The notes: generated by a model from the sequence alone, not told the origin. 64,000 bases of DNA from Molossus alvarezi (GCA_037176705.1 CM073895.1:6348551-6412550), one strand, 5' to 3'; positions 49,678 through 62,036 are shown, numbered from the stretch's first letter. Numbers and translations: made by a program.

Positions 49678-49890
49678 TCAGGTGTGTGGAAGTTCGTCGG
49701 GGTCCACCTGGGTCCCCGAGTCTCGCGCCCTGGAGGGGGCAGGAGCCTGGGGCAGGCTGGTGGGGGTCTCCGCGGGCAGCTGGGCAGGGCAGCAGCAGCA
49801 GCAGCGAGAGAAGAGCCGTGTCCGGACAGCGCGGGTGCAGAGGACGAACATGATGCAGTTGGCGCCTCCCTGAAACGTGTTCCCGATGCC
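49678..49890 (-). CDS. GPR157: GPR157 exon 4 (TM7 end, tail, stop)
   Basis: 213 nt encoding GIGNTFQGGANCIMFVLCTR, AVRTRLFSR, CCCCC and a Pro-rich tail (PAQLPAETPTSLPQAPAPS), ending DPDELPHT and TGA at 49678-49680. The run of TGC codons gives five cysteines just inside the membrane, where palmitoylation is likely. Acceptor CCTGGCAG. Confidence 0.95.
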   Translation of the reverse strand, partial: GIGNTFQGGANCIMFVLCTRAVRTRLFSRCCCCCPAQLPAETPTSLPQAPAPSRARDSGTQVDPDELPHT

Positions 49891-52800
49891 CTGCCAGGGA
49901 GGAGAGAAGAGGCCAGGGTCTCAAACACATGCCCCAGGGGGCTGGCAAGTGCTGCAAACCCCAGAACCTTGTCCTCCACCCCTGGGGCTGGGCTTCGATG
50001 ACCCTGCCATGTGGGCCTTCGGCTGGGCCCTGGGAAAGTCTGAACTTGCAGACCTGTCTCCAGGTCCTCTGAGTTGGGAAGGACCCAGGATCCGTTCACT
50101 CTCCTAGGTCTACTCTTAGGCTGCTGGACAGCACCCAATTCCCGCTCCTCGGGCTACACGAGAGCCACACTGACCTTCCACCTTCTCTCACCAAGGCTCA
50201 CTGTCTTGGGCAGGAAGGAGGGCACAGTGGAGCGGCCCCGCCAGCCCCATGTTGGCTGAGGCACTGGGACGTGTCCCCTCTGCAGGGGGCAGCGGGGCCA
50301 GGGAGGGCGGGCCTACGTACGTGCAGAACAACCAACACCGGGGTCTGCACGGCCGGGGAGCCGCAGAGGGTCAGGACGAAGCGCACAGTGCTCCAGACCC
50401 GAAGGCAAATGAAGATGAGCGGGATGAGAACCAGCTTCTTATCAGCCATGGAGCTGTGATGCTGAAGTCGGTGCACCTCCGACAGGATGGGCCGGTACTC
50501 GGAGAGCGCCTGGTGCTGTGCGGGGACACCGAGAGCAGGCGTGAGCAGGGCGGGATGCTCCGAGGAGGAGAAAGTAGCGAGCCATGGAGTGCCTCCACCT
50601 GCACGCTGGAGCCCAGTCCCCTCTCCAGCCTGGGTCCTTCTCCTGAGCTCCCCTCTCCTCGATCCACGGCCTATGCTGCATCCCCACATGGATGCCTTAA
50701 CACTTCTGAAAACAGAACACCTTATCTGGACCCCATGCCCGCCGCATGCCTACCATCTCAGCTCATGGAAACGCCATCCTTCCAGGTGCTCGGGCCAAAA
50801 GTTGGGTGTCATCTCTGATTCCTTTTTCCTTGTTACCCCACATCCTATCTGTGGGCAAGTCCTGTGGGCTCTACCCTCACAAGAGACCCCGAATCTGGAT
50901 GTTCGGTCCCCTGCCACCGGCGTGGTCCAAGCTCCACCACAGCTTCTCTGGATGGCTGCTGCCTCTCCTGGTCCTCTGTCACCCTAACCACCAACCCCCT
51001 CCCCCCGATGGCCCTGTTCTCAGCGCAGAAGCAGCACAGTTGCTCGGGAACCTGAGTCAGATCTAGCCAGTCTTCCACTTGAAGCTCTCGGTGCCCTCCC
51101 ATTTCATCAGTTCCTGACGATGCCTCCCACCCAGGCTAGCCTGGCCTCACCCCTCCACTTCCCCTCCACTTCCCCTCCACTTCCTCTCCTGCAGTCTCAC
51201 GGTCTCCTTATTATTCCCCAACTTGCCAAGCACATCCCCCCAGGGCCTTTGCACTAGTGATTCCCTCTACCAGGATGCTCTTCCCCACCCACCCGTGTGC
51301 CTCAGCCCCTCACCCTCTTCCCGTCTTTGTTCCAGAGTCGCCTTCTGAATAAGGCCTAACCTGATGACCCTACCGACCTGCAAAGGCATTTCCCGTGCAG
51401 CCCCATCCCCACAGCCAGCTCTCTGTCTGTGTCTGCTTTCCACAGCTCTCCTCCTCCTTCCTAGATGTCGTTCTCTCTTGCTTATCAGCACCCCCCCAGA
51501 ATACAGGCTCCCCAGATCCTGCCCCAGAGGAGAAGCTCGCAGGAGGGGCTCCCCCCAAGCTGGGGCAGAAAGAAGAGGCGAGTGGGCACCAGCTGTGGCC
51601 TCCCCAGCCCTGGGGACACCCTTCAGTGTGAAGGGGGAGGCTCCACTTCCGGATCCCAACTGCCCTTGTAAAAACAGACAAAACTGTTCATGACAAAGAT
51701 GCGTTTTTGAGCCTGGCTCTGCGCCAGGGCACTGAAGGTCCAAGTGAGAGGAGGAACCACACACCTTGGCATCTGTGGGCACCTGAGCTGCTGCAACTCA
51801 CCTGCTCAGAGCACCTGCCTCCTCCCCGGGGCCTTCAGCAGTGGCCCCGTCCAGCACTGGCCGCCACGGGCAGGGCCAGGTGGCTCCAAGGCGCCCCGTG
51901 AGCTCTCCTTCCGAGCTAGAGGCAGGGAGCCATCAACTCCTCCCCACCCACTGTTCTTCCTTCTTTTGGACTGGCCCTGCGGCCCCAGGCTTACTGCCCA
52001 TGACAGGAAGGGCAGCTCCAGAGGGGCATCCTGGGCAGAGCCCAGTGGAGCACTGGTAGCCTTCGGGCAGTGGAAACGAGGAGGAGGGCACCCCTGGCCC
52101 AGGCAGAGGACAGAGAGGGTTTCAGACCAGTTGCTAAGCCCTGCGGGCATCTCTCCAGCTGAGCCAGAAGGGGCCGCGGGGAGGGATGAGAATCAGTTCC
52201 GAGTAAAAGGAGAACCAGAAGTCTCGATGCGCGCGGGAATACAGGTGGGGGTCAGCTGCCAGGAGCACCCTACAGACGCAGGAGCGGCTGCTGAGCCGCC
52301 AGTGCGCCCTGAGCGTCTGGACGCACAGGCCAACGCCGCAGCCTTGCCCGCGCAGGGCACACCAGCGGCGGCCCTGCAGGACGAGCCAGGAAGTCCGCGT
52401 TCGGGGTTTCACGGGAACCTGTCTCCCTGCTCTGGCCACTGTCACCTTTCACCTTGTATCTCAATTACTTACACACCTGCCTCCGCCTGGGCCTGGATCC
52501 CCATCTGAGTTCTCGGGGTACACTCCCACCGCACACTATGCTTCTGTGCGTAGGAGATTCTCAATAAAAATGTATGAATGAGCCCTGGCCGGTTTGGCTC
52601 AGCAGTTAGAGTGTCGGCCTGTGGTCCAGAGAGACCCGGGTTCGGTTCCCACTAAGGGCACATAACTTGGTTGCAGTTTGTCCCCGGCCCTGGTTGGGTT
52701 GTACGGGTGGCAACCACTCGATGTGTCCCTTCACGTCGATGTTTCTCTCCCTCTCTCTCTCTCTCCCCCTCCCTCCCTCCCTCTCTATCTGAACAAAAAA

Positions 52801-53722
52801 TGGAAAAATGTCCTCTTGTGAGGATAAAAAAAAAAATGTACTGAATGAGTGGCTGATCAGATCAATGGATGAGTTACTCTGGGGCTTTCTGGGTAGCAGT
52901 TTGCTTGTGGCCAGGAGGAAGCCGTAGTTGACATTTGCAGAACCAGGAGTGAAGAAAAAGGAACCAGTTGGCCAGACTGGCAGAGAAAAACCATTCTTTC
53001 CTAGAACTGGCCAGCCGGCCCAGAGTCTGATTTAGGAATCCCCGAGTACCTGGAAAGTCTGCCTGTGTGATCTAATTCTAATCAAGGACAATGAGGTGAG
53101 TTATTGCATCACTGATGCTGAGACTCAGGGCCTCCCTTCCAGCTCAATTTTTCCTTGGATGCCATTCCCCTACATTCCGCTCGAGGCTGGGCCACCGCGG
53201 TGTCTGTCCGGGAGGGCTGTGGCCGAGCACAGGCTGGCTCTCTCCTCCAAAGCTGAGCAGGTCTGGGGAGCCCTTGACCTCCGCAAGCACCCCTTTCCTC
53301 ATCTAAAAACAAGGAGTCACAGAGCCCGTTCCTGCCAGGGCTGTGTAGTCAGCAAACCAGACAACCCACGACGCGTGTAATTCATGGCGACTGACACACA
53401 GCAAACCCTCCATTCCTAGTTCTGTCCCCTAGGTGGCTGAGCCCAACGCCAGGATGCAGGGCAAGCCCACGCCGGGCTCAGCGGCCACACGGGGCTCTGG
53501 GCACCTACCGCCCTGTTTATGTGCTTCCTGACGAGGAGGTAGAGCACGGGCAGCGTGACGTAGGCCAGCATCTCCCACAGCTTCCCGGTCAGCAGCATCC
53601 ACAGAACGTGGTCCTCCGCCTCCAGGTCGATCCAGCACCAGCCCACGGACACGTCCGAGGCGTCGTAGCCGATCTTCTTTAGAGCGACAGCTGCCACGGT
53701 GATGGCCAGTGGAACCCCCCAG
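49678..53722 (-). CDS. GPR157: GPR157 orphan G-protein-coupled receptor, exons 2-4
   Basis: Seven-TM orphan receptor distantly related to the cAMP/secretin-like receptors. It is reported in primary cilia of radial glia signalling through Gq. Exons here: 53509-53722, 50321-50515 and 49678-49890, joining in phase to 207 codons including the stop. They carry TM4 (WGVPLAITVAAVALKKIGYD), WCWIDLEAEDHVLWMLLTGK, TM5 with LLVRKHINRA, TM6 (KKLVLIPLIFICLRVWSTVR), TM7 (VQTPVLVVLH with GIGNTFQGGANCIMFV) and a cytosolic tail with five consecutive cysteines, ending DPDELPHT. All junctions are GT/AG. Exon 1 (N-terminus to TM3) is not seen up to 64000, so it should lie beyond the right edge. The sequence is intact and highly similar to human in the TM segments. 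Confidence 0.95.
49891..50320. other. GPR157 intron 3
   Basis: 430 bp of GC-rich intron with no repeat or exon recognised. Confidence 0.6.
50321..50515 (-). CDS. GPR157: GPR157 exon 3 (ICL3, TM6, TM7 start)
   Basis: 195 nt, 65 codons, phase 0 at both ends: HQALSEYRPILSEVHRL, SSMADKKLVLIPLIFICL, then RFVLTLCGSPAVQTPVLVVL and H. Acceptor CCGCACAG, donor GTACGT. Confidence 0.95.
50930..51540 (+). mobile_element. L2-like LINE fragment
   Basis: GGGCCTTTGCACTAGTGATT, CCAGGATGCTCTTCCCCACC and ACCCCCCCAGAATACAGGCT match L2 landmarks. It accounts for most open frames near 51.3-51.8 kb. Confidence 0.5.
52582..52831 (+). mobile_element. Ves-type SINE, A subtype
   Basis: Target duplication AAAAATGTATGAATGA / AAAAATGTACTGAATGA in GPR157 intron 2. 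Confidence 0.92.
53509..53722 (-). CDS. GPR157: GPR157 exon 2 (TM4-TM5)
   Basis: 214 nt completing a Ser codon from exon 1, then WGVPLAITVAAVALKKIGYD through WCWIDLEAEDHV to YLLVRKHINRA. Acceptor CCCTCAG, donor GTAGGT. Confidence 0.95.
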
Positions 53723-54365
53723 CTGAGGGATAAGGAGCAAACAGGCACCGAGGTCAGCCCTGGCTCCCGGCACAGCCAGCAGGGAGAAATGACTGGGATG
53801 CTCCTCAGACGAGGAGACCCCTGCCCTGCGTTCCCGGAGGAAAGGGGGCAGGGGTCCTCAAGGCCTCGGCCCAGCCCTGCTCTGCCTAAGCCCTGCCAAG
53901 CCCACCCCAATGCCCAACAGCCAGCCCTCCGACCAGCCCGGGTCTAGGGGTACACAGACTGATGACCTGGGCTTGCTTGGGCACGGAGGTCCAGGGTCCC
54001 GTGTACCTGCAGCAGGACCTGGAAGGGGATCTGGGCTTTGGGCAGACACACCTCCCAAGTCCTGAGGCCTCCTTGCTCTATGTGGGGTCGTGCCCTAGCA
54101 CGGGTCAAAGGGGGTCCTCTAAAGCATAAAGCCCAGGGCAGCACCAGGATCACTTTTCTGGAGTTTAATTACTATCCCCAGAGCGACGCAGCACGGATGA
54201 GGCCTGAACCTACGGCCCCATCCCAGTGACCTCAGTGTCTGTGCCCCCAACAGGGGAGGCAGGAAGGAGCTTGTCCTCCTAGAAGTCACAAAGGCACGGA
54301 AGGGGCAAAACCCCTCACAAGTTAAAGGGTATGTCAAAGGTATCAAGTTACACACAGGAGTTTGT

Positions 54366-54512
54366 GCATGCCGTTTGATTCCCGGTCAGGGCACATGCCC
54401 AAGTTGTGGGCCCAATCCCCAGTGGGGGGCATGCAGGAAGCAGCCAATCGATGTTTTCTCTCATCAATGTTTCTCTCTCTCTCCCTTTGTCTCTAAAATC
54501 AATAAAGAAAAA
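54366..54512 (+). mobile_element. Ves-type SINE, B subtype, 5'-truncated
   Basis: Starts inside the B box region (GTTTGATTCCCGGTCAGGGC) and ends AAAATCAATAAAGAAA. Confidence 0.85.
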
Positions 54513-54550
54513 AAACTAAAGTTATATTGTTCTATGCAAGCATTTACCTA

Positions 54551-54799
54551 TTTTTTTTTTATCCTCACCCGAGGACATTTTTCCATTTTTGTTCAGATAG
54601 AGTGGGAGGGAGAGAGAGGAGGAAGAGAGAGAGAGAAAAAAACATCGACATAAAAGGGACACATCAAGTGGCTGCCTCCTGCACGACCCCAACCAGGAGA
54701 TGAACTGCAACTGAGGTACGTGCCCTTAGTGGGAACTGAACCCGGGTCTCTCTGGACCGTGGGCCGAAGCTCTAACCGCTGAGCCAAACCGGCCAGGGC
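54551..54799 (-). mobile_element. Ves-type SINE, A subtype
   Basis: Reverse orientation, sense to GPR157. Target duplication GCATTTACCT on both sides. Confidence 0.92.
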
Positions 54800-54849
54800 A
54801 GCATTTACCTTTTTAAAACTCATGCCATCCTGGGATTTTTAGGACAACA

Positions 54850-54976
54850 TGTCACAGCTAAGAGTCCATGAGGGTGAAGGCCGTGCTGGTTCACTATTCT
54901 GTCACCAGGTAGGGGCAAAAGAAGGGCCTGCTGAATGAATGAATGAACGAATGAACGAACGAACGAATGAATGAAC
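54850..54976 (+). mobile_element. L2 3' end with GAAT tail
   Basis: Phrases like GTTCACTATTCTGTCACCAG lead into a GAAT/GAAC tetranucleotide run (54931-54976), the characteristic L2 tail. Confidence 0.5.
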
Positions 54977-55815
54977 AAACCAACCAACTCGAGCCAAGTG
55001 ACTGAGAGGTTTCCCCAATTCATTCCTTACATATTCGCTGTGTGTGCGCTACTGAAAAGGAAGTAAAGGGCTTTTAAAGTTGCTAAAATGGCAATCCTGA
55101 AGTTGATGCCTGGCTTCTCATCCCTCGATGGTTTGCGAGGCTCCTCCCAGGAATTCCGGAAAGGGAAAAGCCCCGTGTGCAGGGACGGTCACGGGGAAGG
55201 AGGCTGGGCTGGAGTGGAGGATCCCCAATCAGGTTGGAAGCAGGAGCAGAGAAAGAACCTGAGGAGGGCGCCCCACTCCAGGCTGCGAGGTGATCCTTTC
55301 CCGTTGCTCAGGTCCTGCTGGCCCTGACAGGAGACCTGGGGACCACACAGTGACATTCCGAGACTTTAGATGTGTCCTACTAAAGCTACAAAGTGATGTA
55401 CTTCCTCTAGATTACTGGGGTGTGCCCAGGGCTGACTGTGTGCTGGGAGTTGCCAGAGAGAAGACCAAAGAGGCAGAGAGAAGGCTTTGAAAGGGTTAAG
55501 AACGAGGGTTGACCAATCAGAGTTGCTGTTTGAATTTAAGCATAGATGGCAGTTCTGTTGGTGCCAGAAGCTGTTCCAGGAGGTATTTAGTGGAAGGTGG
55601 TAAGAAGAGGCAAGATCACGGAGCCGGAGCCGGTGGGAATGAAGTGGGAAGGACTGTCTACTAATCCAGCAAAGCTGGCTGAACCAGACCGTAACATACA
55701 CTAATGCATACGCCCGTGGTGCACTGGTAATGCTTAGCAACTGGCTCCTGAAAATGTATTTGTACACATGCATGCTGGTATGTGAATGTGCACATGTACA
55801 CTTATTATAAAATGT

Positions 55816-55869
55816 GCCCAGCCGGTGTGGCTCAGTGTTGACCCATGCACCAAGAGGTCGCCGGTTCGA
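55816..55869 (+). mobile_element. Tail-less Ves SINE head with target duplication
   Basis: About 54 bp of a B-type head, GCCCAGCCGGTGTGGCTCAG to GCCGGTTCGA, ending inside the B box. Flanked by TATAAAATGTG (55806-55816) and TATAAAAGATGTG (55870-55882). No body or A-tail. Confidence 0.75.
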
Positions 55870-55882
55870 TATAAAAGATGTG

Positions 55883-56125
55883 GCCCTGACCAGTTTGGCT
55901 CAGCAGTTAGAATGTTGGCCTGCAGACCAAAGGGTCATGGGTTTGATTCCCAGTCAAGGGTCTGTATCTGGGTTGCAGGTTCAATCCCTGGCCCCAGTCA
56001 GGGTCCTGCAAGAGCCAACCGATCAATGTGTCTCTCTCATATCGATGCTTCTCTCTCTCTCCCTCCCTCCCTTCCACTCTATCTAAAAATCAATGGAAAA
56101 ATATCCTCGGGTCAGGATTAACAAC
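55883..56125 (+). mobile_element. Ves-type SINE, A subtype
   Basis: Full length directly after the tail-less head. Tail ATATCCTCGGGTCAGGATTA. Confidence 0.9.
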
Positions 56126-56623
56126 AAACAAGAAGAGACGTGAAGCACAATTTACAGGGAAGAATACTCAAAACTCCTCACAGTAGATTCCATCTGGCCA
56201 ATTGGATCTCACAGAATGTTTGTGTTGATATCCATCCGCAGCCACGCTATGGCTGCAATTAGCAAAGAAGTAGTTCCAGGGTGTGGAGCAGATGGATGTT
56301 TCCATCTTCCTCAGGGGAGAGGAAAGGGAATTAGGAAGACATCAGGGATAAGACAAATGCTGGAACTTCACTGGTTGACAGTGATACCAGCACCTTCTTT
56401 GTGGGCACAGTCAATAATTTTCCAACAGTAGAGAAGTATTTCTTTTTCTCCTGCTTGTGACATTGCCTCTTCCCATCATCTCCCCCTGAAACACTTGGCT
56501 TCCTGTTTGCCGCCCCCCCCCCCCACCATGGCTGCCATCTCTGCTTAAGTTCAGAGACAAGTAACACGTTTAATCTAATCTTTACTTATTAATGTATTCT
56601 CCATCGCTTTCTTAAATCCAAAT

Positions 56624-56844
56624 CAGGGGTCCAGCAAACTATGGCCCCCAGACCAAATTTGGCCCATGATCTGATCTTTTAAAATAAAGTTTTATTGCAA
56701 CATAGTCACACTCATTTGTTTACATCTACGGCTGCTTTCAGGTTGCAAAAGCAGAGCTGAGCAGTTGCAACTCAGATCACATGGCCCAAGAAGCTGAAAA
56801 TATTTACTGTCTGGTCCTTTACAGGAAAAGTATGCTGACTTCTG
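56624..56844 (+). mobile_element. hAT-Charlie type element (MER58-like)
   Basis: Starts CAGGGGTCCAGCAAACTATG and ends near AAAGTATGCTGACTTCTG, with TGGCCCATGATCTGA, AATAAAGTTTTATTGCAACA and GAAAATATTTACTGTCTGGT between. This is the common mammalian 'GGCAAACT' hAT family; the exact name is from memory. Confidence 0.65.
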
Positions 56845-58034
56845 CCGTACACAATCAACAAGACAACAAATCAAGCCCTGATCTGTACTGTTTGCCAATT
56901 TCCAAGGTGTAAATATTCCCACCACGGCCAAGTTCAAGCCACCAGTTCACACGCACGCACAGCAGCATACCATCAGCTAGGGTTTCTATCACACAGGTGC
57001 GACAATAAAAAGCACCTCACGCGCACGGAAGAGAGTAAAATGCAGTCCAATAATCAGGATGTGATTGATTCTGAGTATTTTTGTGACTTTTGTTTTTAAT
57101 ATAATTCACTTAATTTTAAGTTTATATAACCTCATTTTTAATCATGGCTGTATATAACAATCAGCTCAAAAAATGCCCTAGAATTTAACCATCGGGTCTC
57201 GGCAGCTGTCTTGCAGGACACCAAACGTGGACAGAACAGCAAAGGCTAGGGAGCTGAGAAAACCCTACTCTCCCGTAGGCGGGAAGGTCTGGAAGACACT
57301 CCACAAAGACGTGTGACATAATTCCCGCTTCCCAGAAATATATGCTTCCAATCTCGGACATATACCACTTCACAGTTCTTTATTCCTCCACAAAAAGGAA
57401 GTCGTCAACCAAAAATGAAACAGCACCAGAACAAGTAAGATAGCTGAATAACAAACAGCATGTTCGAAAAGGACTAGGGGCTCCCGTTGGTTTTGACCTA
57501 GAAGCCCAGGTGCTCCGAGAGGTTGCCCGATGCCTCGATGTGGGAGTTCGGAGTCCTGCCTCTGTGTGGGCACCTGCGACCCACACTCCAAACCTGAGGC
57601 TGTGAAGCTGGCACCAGAGCTGGGCACGTAGGAGAAGCTGGGCCTTGTTCTCAGATGTTTAAAGACTCCTGCTGGGGAGAAGGGGCCAGATGGGGAGAAG
57701 GGCAGGGTGTCCTGCTCAGCCCTGAACCTGACGGAAACCACAGGGCCATGTGTAGGGGATACAAAGACATGCACTGGGGTGGGCGGCACATGGTTAAAGC
57801 AGGTGACTGGTAAGTCCCCTTCTCTCCAAACCCAGGGCTCTGCGGCTGAGGGGAAGCAAGGCTGGGGTCATCTAGCTGGAAGGAGCCCGAGGTCAACGCA
57901 CTGAGCGGAACCCCCAGGAGAGGCTCCAGTGGCTTCTCCCAGAGGGGCCTGGGCCCCAGCTCTCACTTCTGCCTGCCTGGAAACTGAGGTCCGAGTTAGC
58001 GACCTCCCCCTTCAGAGGCTGTGGTGGGCTGAGC

Positions 58035-58380
58035 TGTGTTACACCCCCGCCCCCGAACTCATATGTCGAAGCACTAAGCCCCAGTACCTCAGGAGGTGAC
58101 TGGAGTTGGAGAGAGGAAATCTAAAGGGGCGATCAAGGTAAAACGAGGCCACTAGGGTGGGCCCTAATCCAATCTGACTGGTGTCCTTACGAGAGGAGAT
58201 TAGGTCATAGACACACCTAGAAGGACGAGCATTGAGGCACAGGGTACAGACAGCCGCTCCAAGGCAAGGAGCGAGCTCTCCCTTCCAGCCTGCGGGACCG
58301 TGAGAGGATAGGTATCTGCGGTTTGAGCTGCTCCATCCGGGGCACTCTGTTACGTAAGACCCAGGACACTAACACAAAGG
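58035..58380 (-). mobile_element. Ancient interspersed repeat (same family as 10.9-11.6 kb)
   Basis: AGTACCTCAGGAGGTGACTG, GGGTGGGCCCTAATCCAATC and TGACTGGTGTCCTTACGAGA are landmark phrases of this family. Degraded. Confidence 0.5.
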
Positions 58381-61300
58381 TTTCCTACAAACTACAGGGG
58401 AAGAGAGACATGCTCTGGTCAGGGGCCAATGTCCTGGCTCCTGGGGACCCCACTCCCAGAGGGGAAGGCTGGATGGAGACACCCTCCCCCTGCTGCACCC
58501 AGACTGGCAGAGCTTGGCGGAGGAGGAAACTGACCAAAGACATTCAGATCCATCACGAGGAGCTCAGCGCTTCCTAGAACTGGTGTCCTTTTTGTTTTCA
58601 GATCTCCTCCAGGGAAGTGGAACTAGACTAGCCAGGTGGCGAGTAAGCCACCTCCCAGTCCCTGACATTTGCCGGCTGACTTCAACACGCACAGTGCCCA
58701 GAACACAGAACAGCGGGTGCTCTGGGCTTCCCTCAGAGTTCCCGGCTCTGCCCAGCTGGGGATCTTCCAAAACCTCTCAGGCCAGTCAGGATGGGGGACA
58801 CCTGGGGTGACAGAGAGCCTCTTCCACGTCCCACTTCATGCTCAAAAGGAAGTAACCCCCGCCCCCACCACCACGAAGGGTCAGCCTGCCAGGGGCTCAA
58901 GGTCTGCTTGATAGTTTGCCCCCACTGCTGGGTTCCTCCACTTTGCCCTCTCCCCAAACCTCAAGCTTCCTACAGATCTGGGTTGGGGGTGGAGAACTGG
59001 CAGGGAAGGAAACAAAGGGGTCTTCTCCCGCCTCCCACAGGCCAGACAGCAGTGCCCTGTCTAGGTGCCGGGTGGCCTATGGGAAGCCTTGAATGTTAAC
59101 ATGACTCCAAAAAACGCTTTGAGAACAAAACTATCAGGCAACAATGTGCCGATTTAGAAAGCTCTCCGGAGCAGGACGGGGCCCCAGAGGGAAACGCAGC
59201 TGCAGTGAGTGGGGCCTGGAGAGAGGAGTCACAAGGGCCATGCTGCCTCGAGGTCTCTTTCCAGAACAATGAGCACTAATTGTTAAGTGTGGAGCAGAGG
59301 GGTGGGACGTGGGAGAATTTGGGGGAGTCAGCTACTGGCCAGGCCACCACGAGGTCACTCTGCAGCTCTGGCCGGAGGGGGAAGGGTGCCCAAGGGAACT
59401 TTTAAACACACCCCTGGCATCATCTGCAGCCCTCGCTCGTTCTGGTGGGCACCTCGGATCCACCTGCAGTGCTCAGAGATGCTTCCTGTCTACCTGGGGA
59501 CAGGCAGGCCTGACCCCGCCCTGGCAGAGGGGGCTTCCCACGAACATGTTAATGCAGCATGACTATTTGCTCCTCAGCAGTGCTCTCTGCAAACATTCTG
59601 GAGGTAGTAAAACAGCCAGTTCAGCTCTTGTCATTTTGGGGAACAATGATAGACGTGGGGTGCTGTTCATGCAGCCTGTGTCCATCTGTCATTCAGACAC
59701 TGCCTGCTTGGGGCCCTGTCACTGGGCCTCACAGCCGTGAGCTGGTCTCCAATGAAAGAACTTAGAGGACCTTCCCTTTCAGGGTCATGTTTCCCCTTTT
59801 CTTTGATTAGAACTTCCCACTCCCCATAGCAGGGTTTTTTATGGTGAACTTGGGATGCCACAGACTCCTTCTTCCTCCAGAACCCCCACGCAAAGGCCAG
59901 AGGGTGGGTGAGCACCTGGGCCTGGAACACAGGGCCCGTCCCTGCCGAGGGTCATGCCCACACCCACTCCCACCTCAGTGGAGCCAGAAGAAGTCCCAGA
60001 CTGCTCGAGGTGGCCAGCTTGGCCAGGACCCTTCTACTCTTGCCATGGTGAGATGGGCCCCCCAGCCCGACTCTCCCTCAGGCTCCTAGGACACACAGAC
60101 TGGTGCCTGGCACAGTGGGGGCCCGGGCAATGGCAGGTGGGGGGCCATGCACCGGCCCAGCCTGACCCATTACCAGCTTCTGGCTCACCACCTTTTGGGG
60201 GAGGAGGGGCTGACAACTGCTTTTGAAAGGCAGGGATGGTTTCAGGCCAGCGGGGCTTATCTATGGGAAGGAACGGACCCCCCACAGCAGCCTGAGCGCC
60301 TCAGGTGAGTACTGCAGCCGATGTCCACAGACTTCGAACGTAAAATCCCGGGCGTCTGCAGCAGGCTGCCTCAACAGAGCAGAAGGGAACTCAATACAGG
60401 GCTTTGCCCTGAACACTGAACATTCTCCCACGACAACCAGGAAATTCGCTTCACAATGCTGTCAGGGAAGCTGAACGTCTGAGGAGTAAGAGGACATTTA
60501 TCTCAACAAGACATTTATGAGTTACAACAGGAAAAACAGTAACTGCAGTGGCTGATAACCTCAGCCAAGCGATCAAAGGGACATGGCCAGGAGTGCACGG
60601 ACCCAAGTCACTGGGAGGAAGGGACAGGACGGGGCTCCCTGAGGCTCCTGTCTACACTCTAGAAACAAAATCCACTGATGAGGAAGTGCCAGACGACCCA
60701 AGCAGAGGGATGGGCTGCAAGCTAATGGCCTGCACTCTTCCAAAGTCAATGTCATAGGGCACCCAGAAAGACAGTGAACAAAGAGACTGGAGGCTAAGTC
60801 AACATATAGGCTAAGCGTTTTCTTTGCTCTTGGGGACATTATTACAAGACTGACAATGAGTCAGTAAGGCCCACAGTCAGATTAACAGCATCGCTCCCTC
60901 CTGCCTCTGGAAGGCCTGTGTAGGTCCTTAAGAGACTACCCTTGCCTTCTGCAAACACACTCGGGGGCATCAGGTCTGCGACTGACTTACTCTTAAATGG
61001 TTCCAGGAAACAATAACCGGAGAAGCTAAAGGTAACGTGATAAAAGGCTAATAAGGGGACAATCTAAAATGCTAAAAATAAATCAGTCAAACTATATCTC
61101 AATTTAAAAAATTATTGTCGAGGCCAAGAGACAAGATGGAACCATCAAAGGAGGACAGACCTTGGAGTTCTGACCCCGAGCCTCCCACTATGTGGCCTTG
61201 GGCAGGTCTCATCAACTATGACTGAAAGGTAATCGTCCTGTCTGTTTCCTTACTGGTGACCAGCGAGCTAAGGACTGGGACAGCACTTTGCAAGAGCTCA

Positions 61301-61539
61301 GGAGCCAGATGGAGCTCATATGAAATACGGTTTCCCTGGGGATGAGTCTAAGCTGCCCTCCTTTTCCAATGAGAAAACAAGTCTTTCTGCAAAGGGAACC
61401 ATGGCCGGTGCCAGGATGGGGCCCCCGGAGCAGGTGAATTCTGGGAGCCTGGCTGTGGGCAGGCTTCTCTCCAGCCTCCTGCTGTACATGGCTGCGTTCA
61501 GTTTTACAGATGGTTATTTTCACTTAACACTGTATCATA

Positions 61540-61990
61540 ACATTTAAAAAAAAAATGATGTGTAGAGTTCACAGCCAGGATTGGCTACATAACATTTCCA
61601 GTGGGGCTGGCATCTATAACTTACTATTCCCTGGACATTGAGGTTGCTTTCAGATTCTCTCCCTGACAACAGTGCCTCACAGACTCCTTTGCACATACAG
61701 CTTTGTGTGCATTTTAGATTATCTCCTTAGACTAGGTCTCTATAAACAGGGTTACTGGATCAAGGGGTAGGAACCAAATACTTTCCACGTGGATTATTCC
61801 AATTTACATTGCCAAGAACAATGTAGGAAAATACCAGTTTCATCGGCATTTAGCACGTTCGTGTTCTGCCTTACTATTTTTTTCTTAATTAAACGAGAAA
61901 ATGATACCTCAATGCCATAACTTGCATTGTTTTGAGTACTAATGGGGCTAAAGTTTTCCCCATATATATTTACCAACTTTTACTATTTTG
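61540..61990 (-). mobile_element. L1/HAL1-like antisense fragment
   Basis: Phrases such as GACATTGAGGTTGCTTTCAG, GGGTTACTGGATCAAGGGGT and CCAATTTACATTGCCAAGAA follow the order of antisense L1M/HAL1 sequence. Degraded. Confidence 0.55.
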
Positions 61991-62036
61991 TCTGAATGTG
62001 GCCTTTGTCCAGTTATCAGGATAATTGTTGGTTTAT

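Larger units (their letters stand above)
50516..53508. other. GPR157 intron 2
   Basis: Contains an L2-like stretch (about 50930-51540, with a TCAGGGCCTTTGCACTAGTG-like segment on plus), one SINE (52582-52831) and a weak MIR-like piece near 53280-53370. No other exon. Confidence 0.5.

Noticed and set aside
51267..51782. 171-residue minus-strand open frame in GPR157 intron 2
   Set aside because: Falls mostly in L2-like repeat sequence with no recognisable domain.
57370..57789. 139-residue minus-strand open frame near an AATAAA at 57373-57378
   Set aside because: No homology or splice support; lies in GPR157 intron 1 and the frame overlaps another open frame of different sequence.
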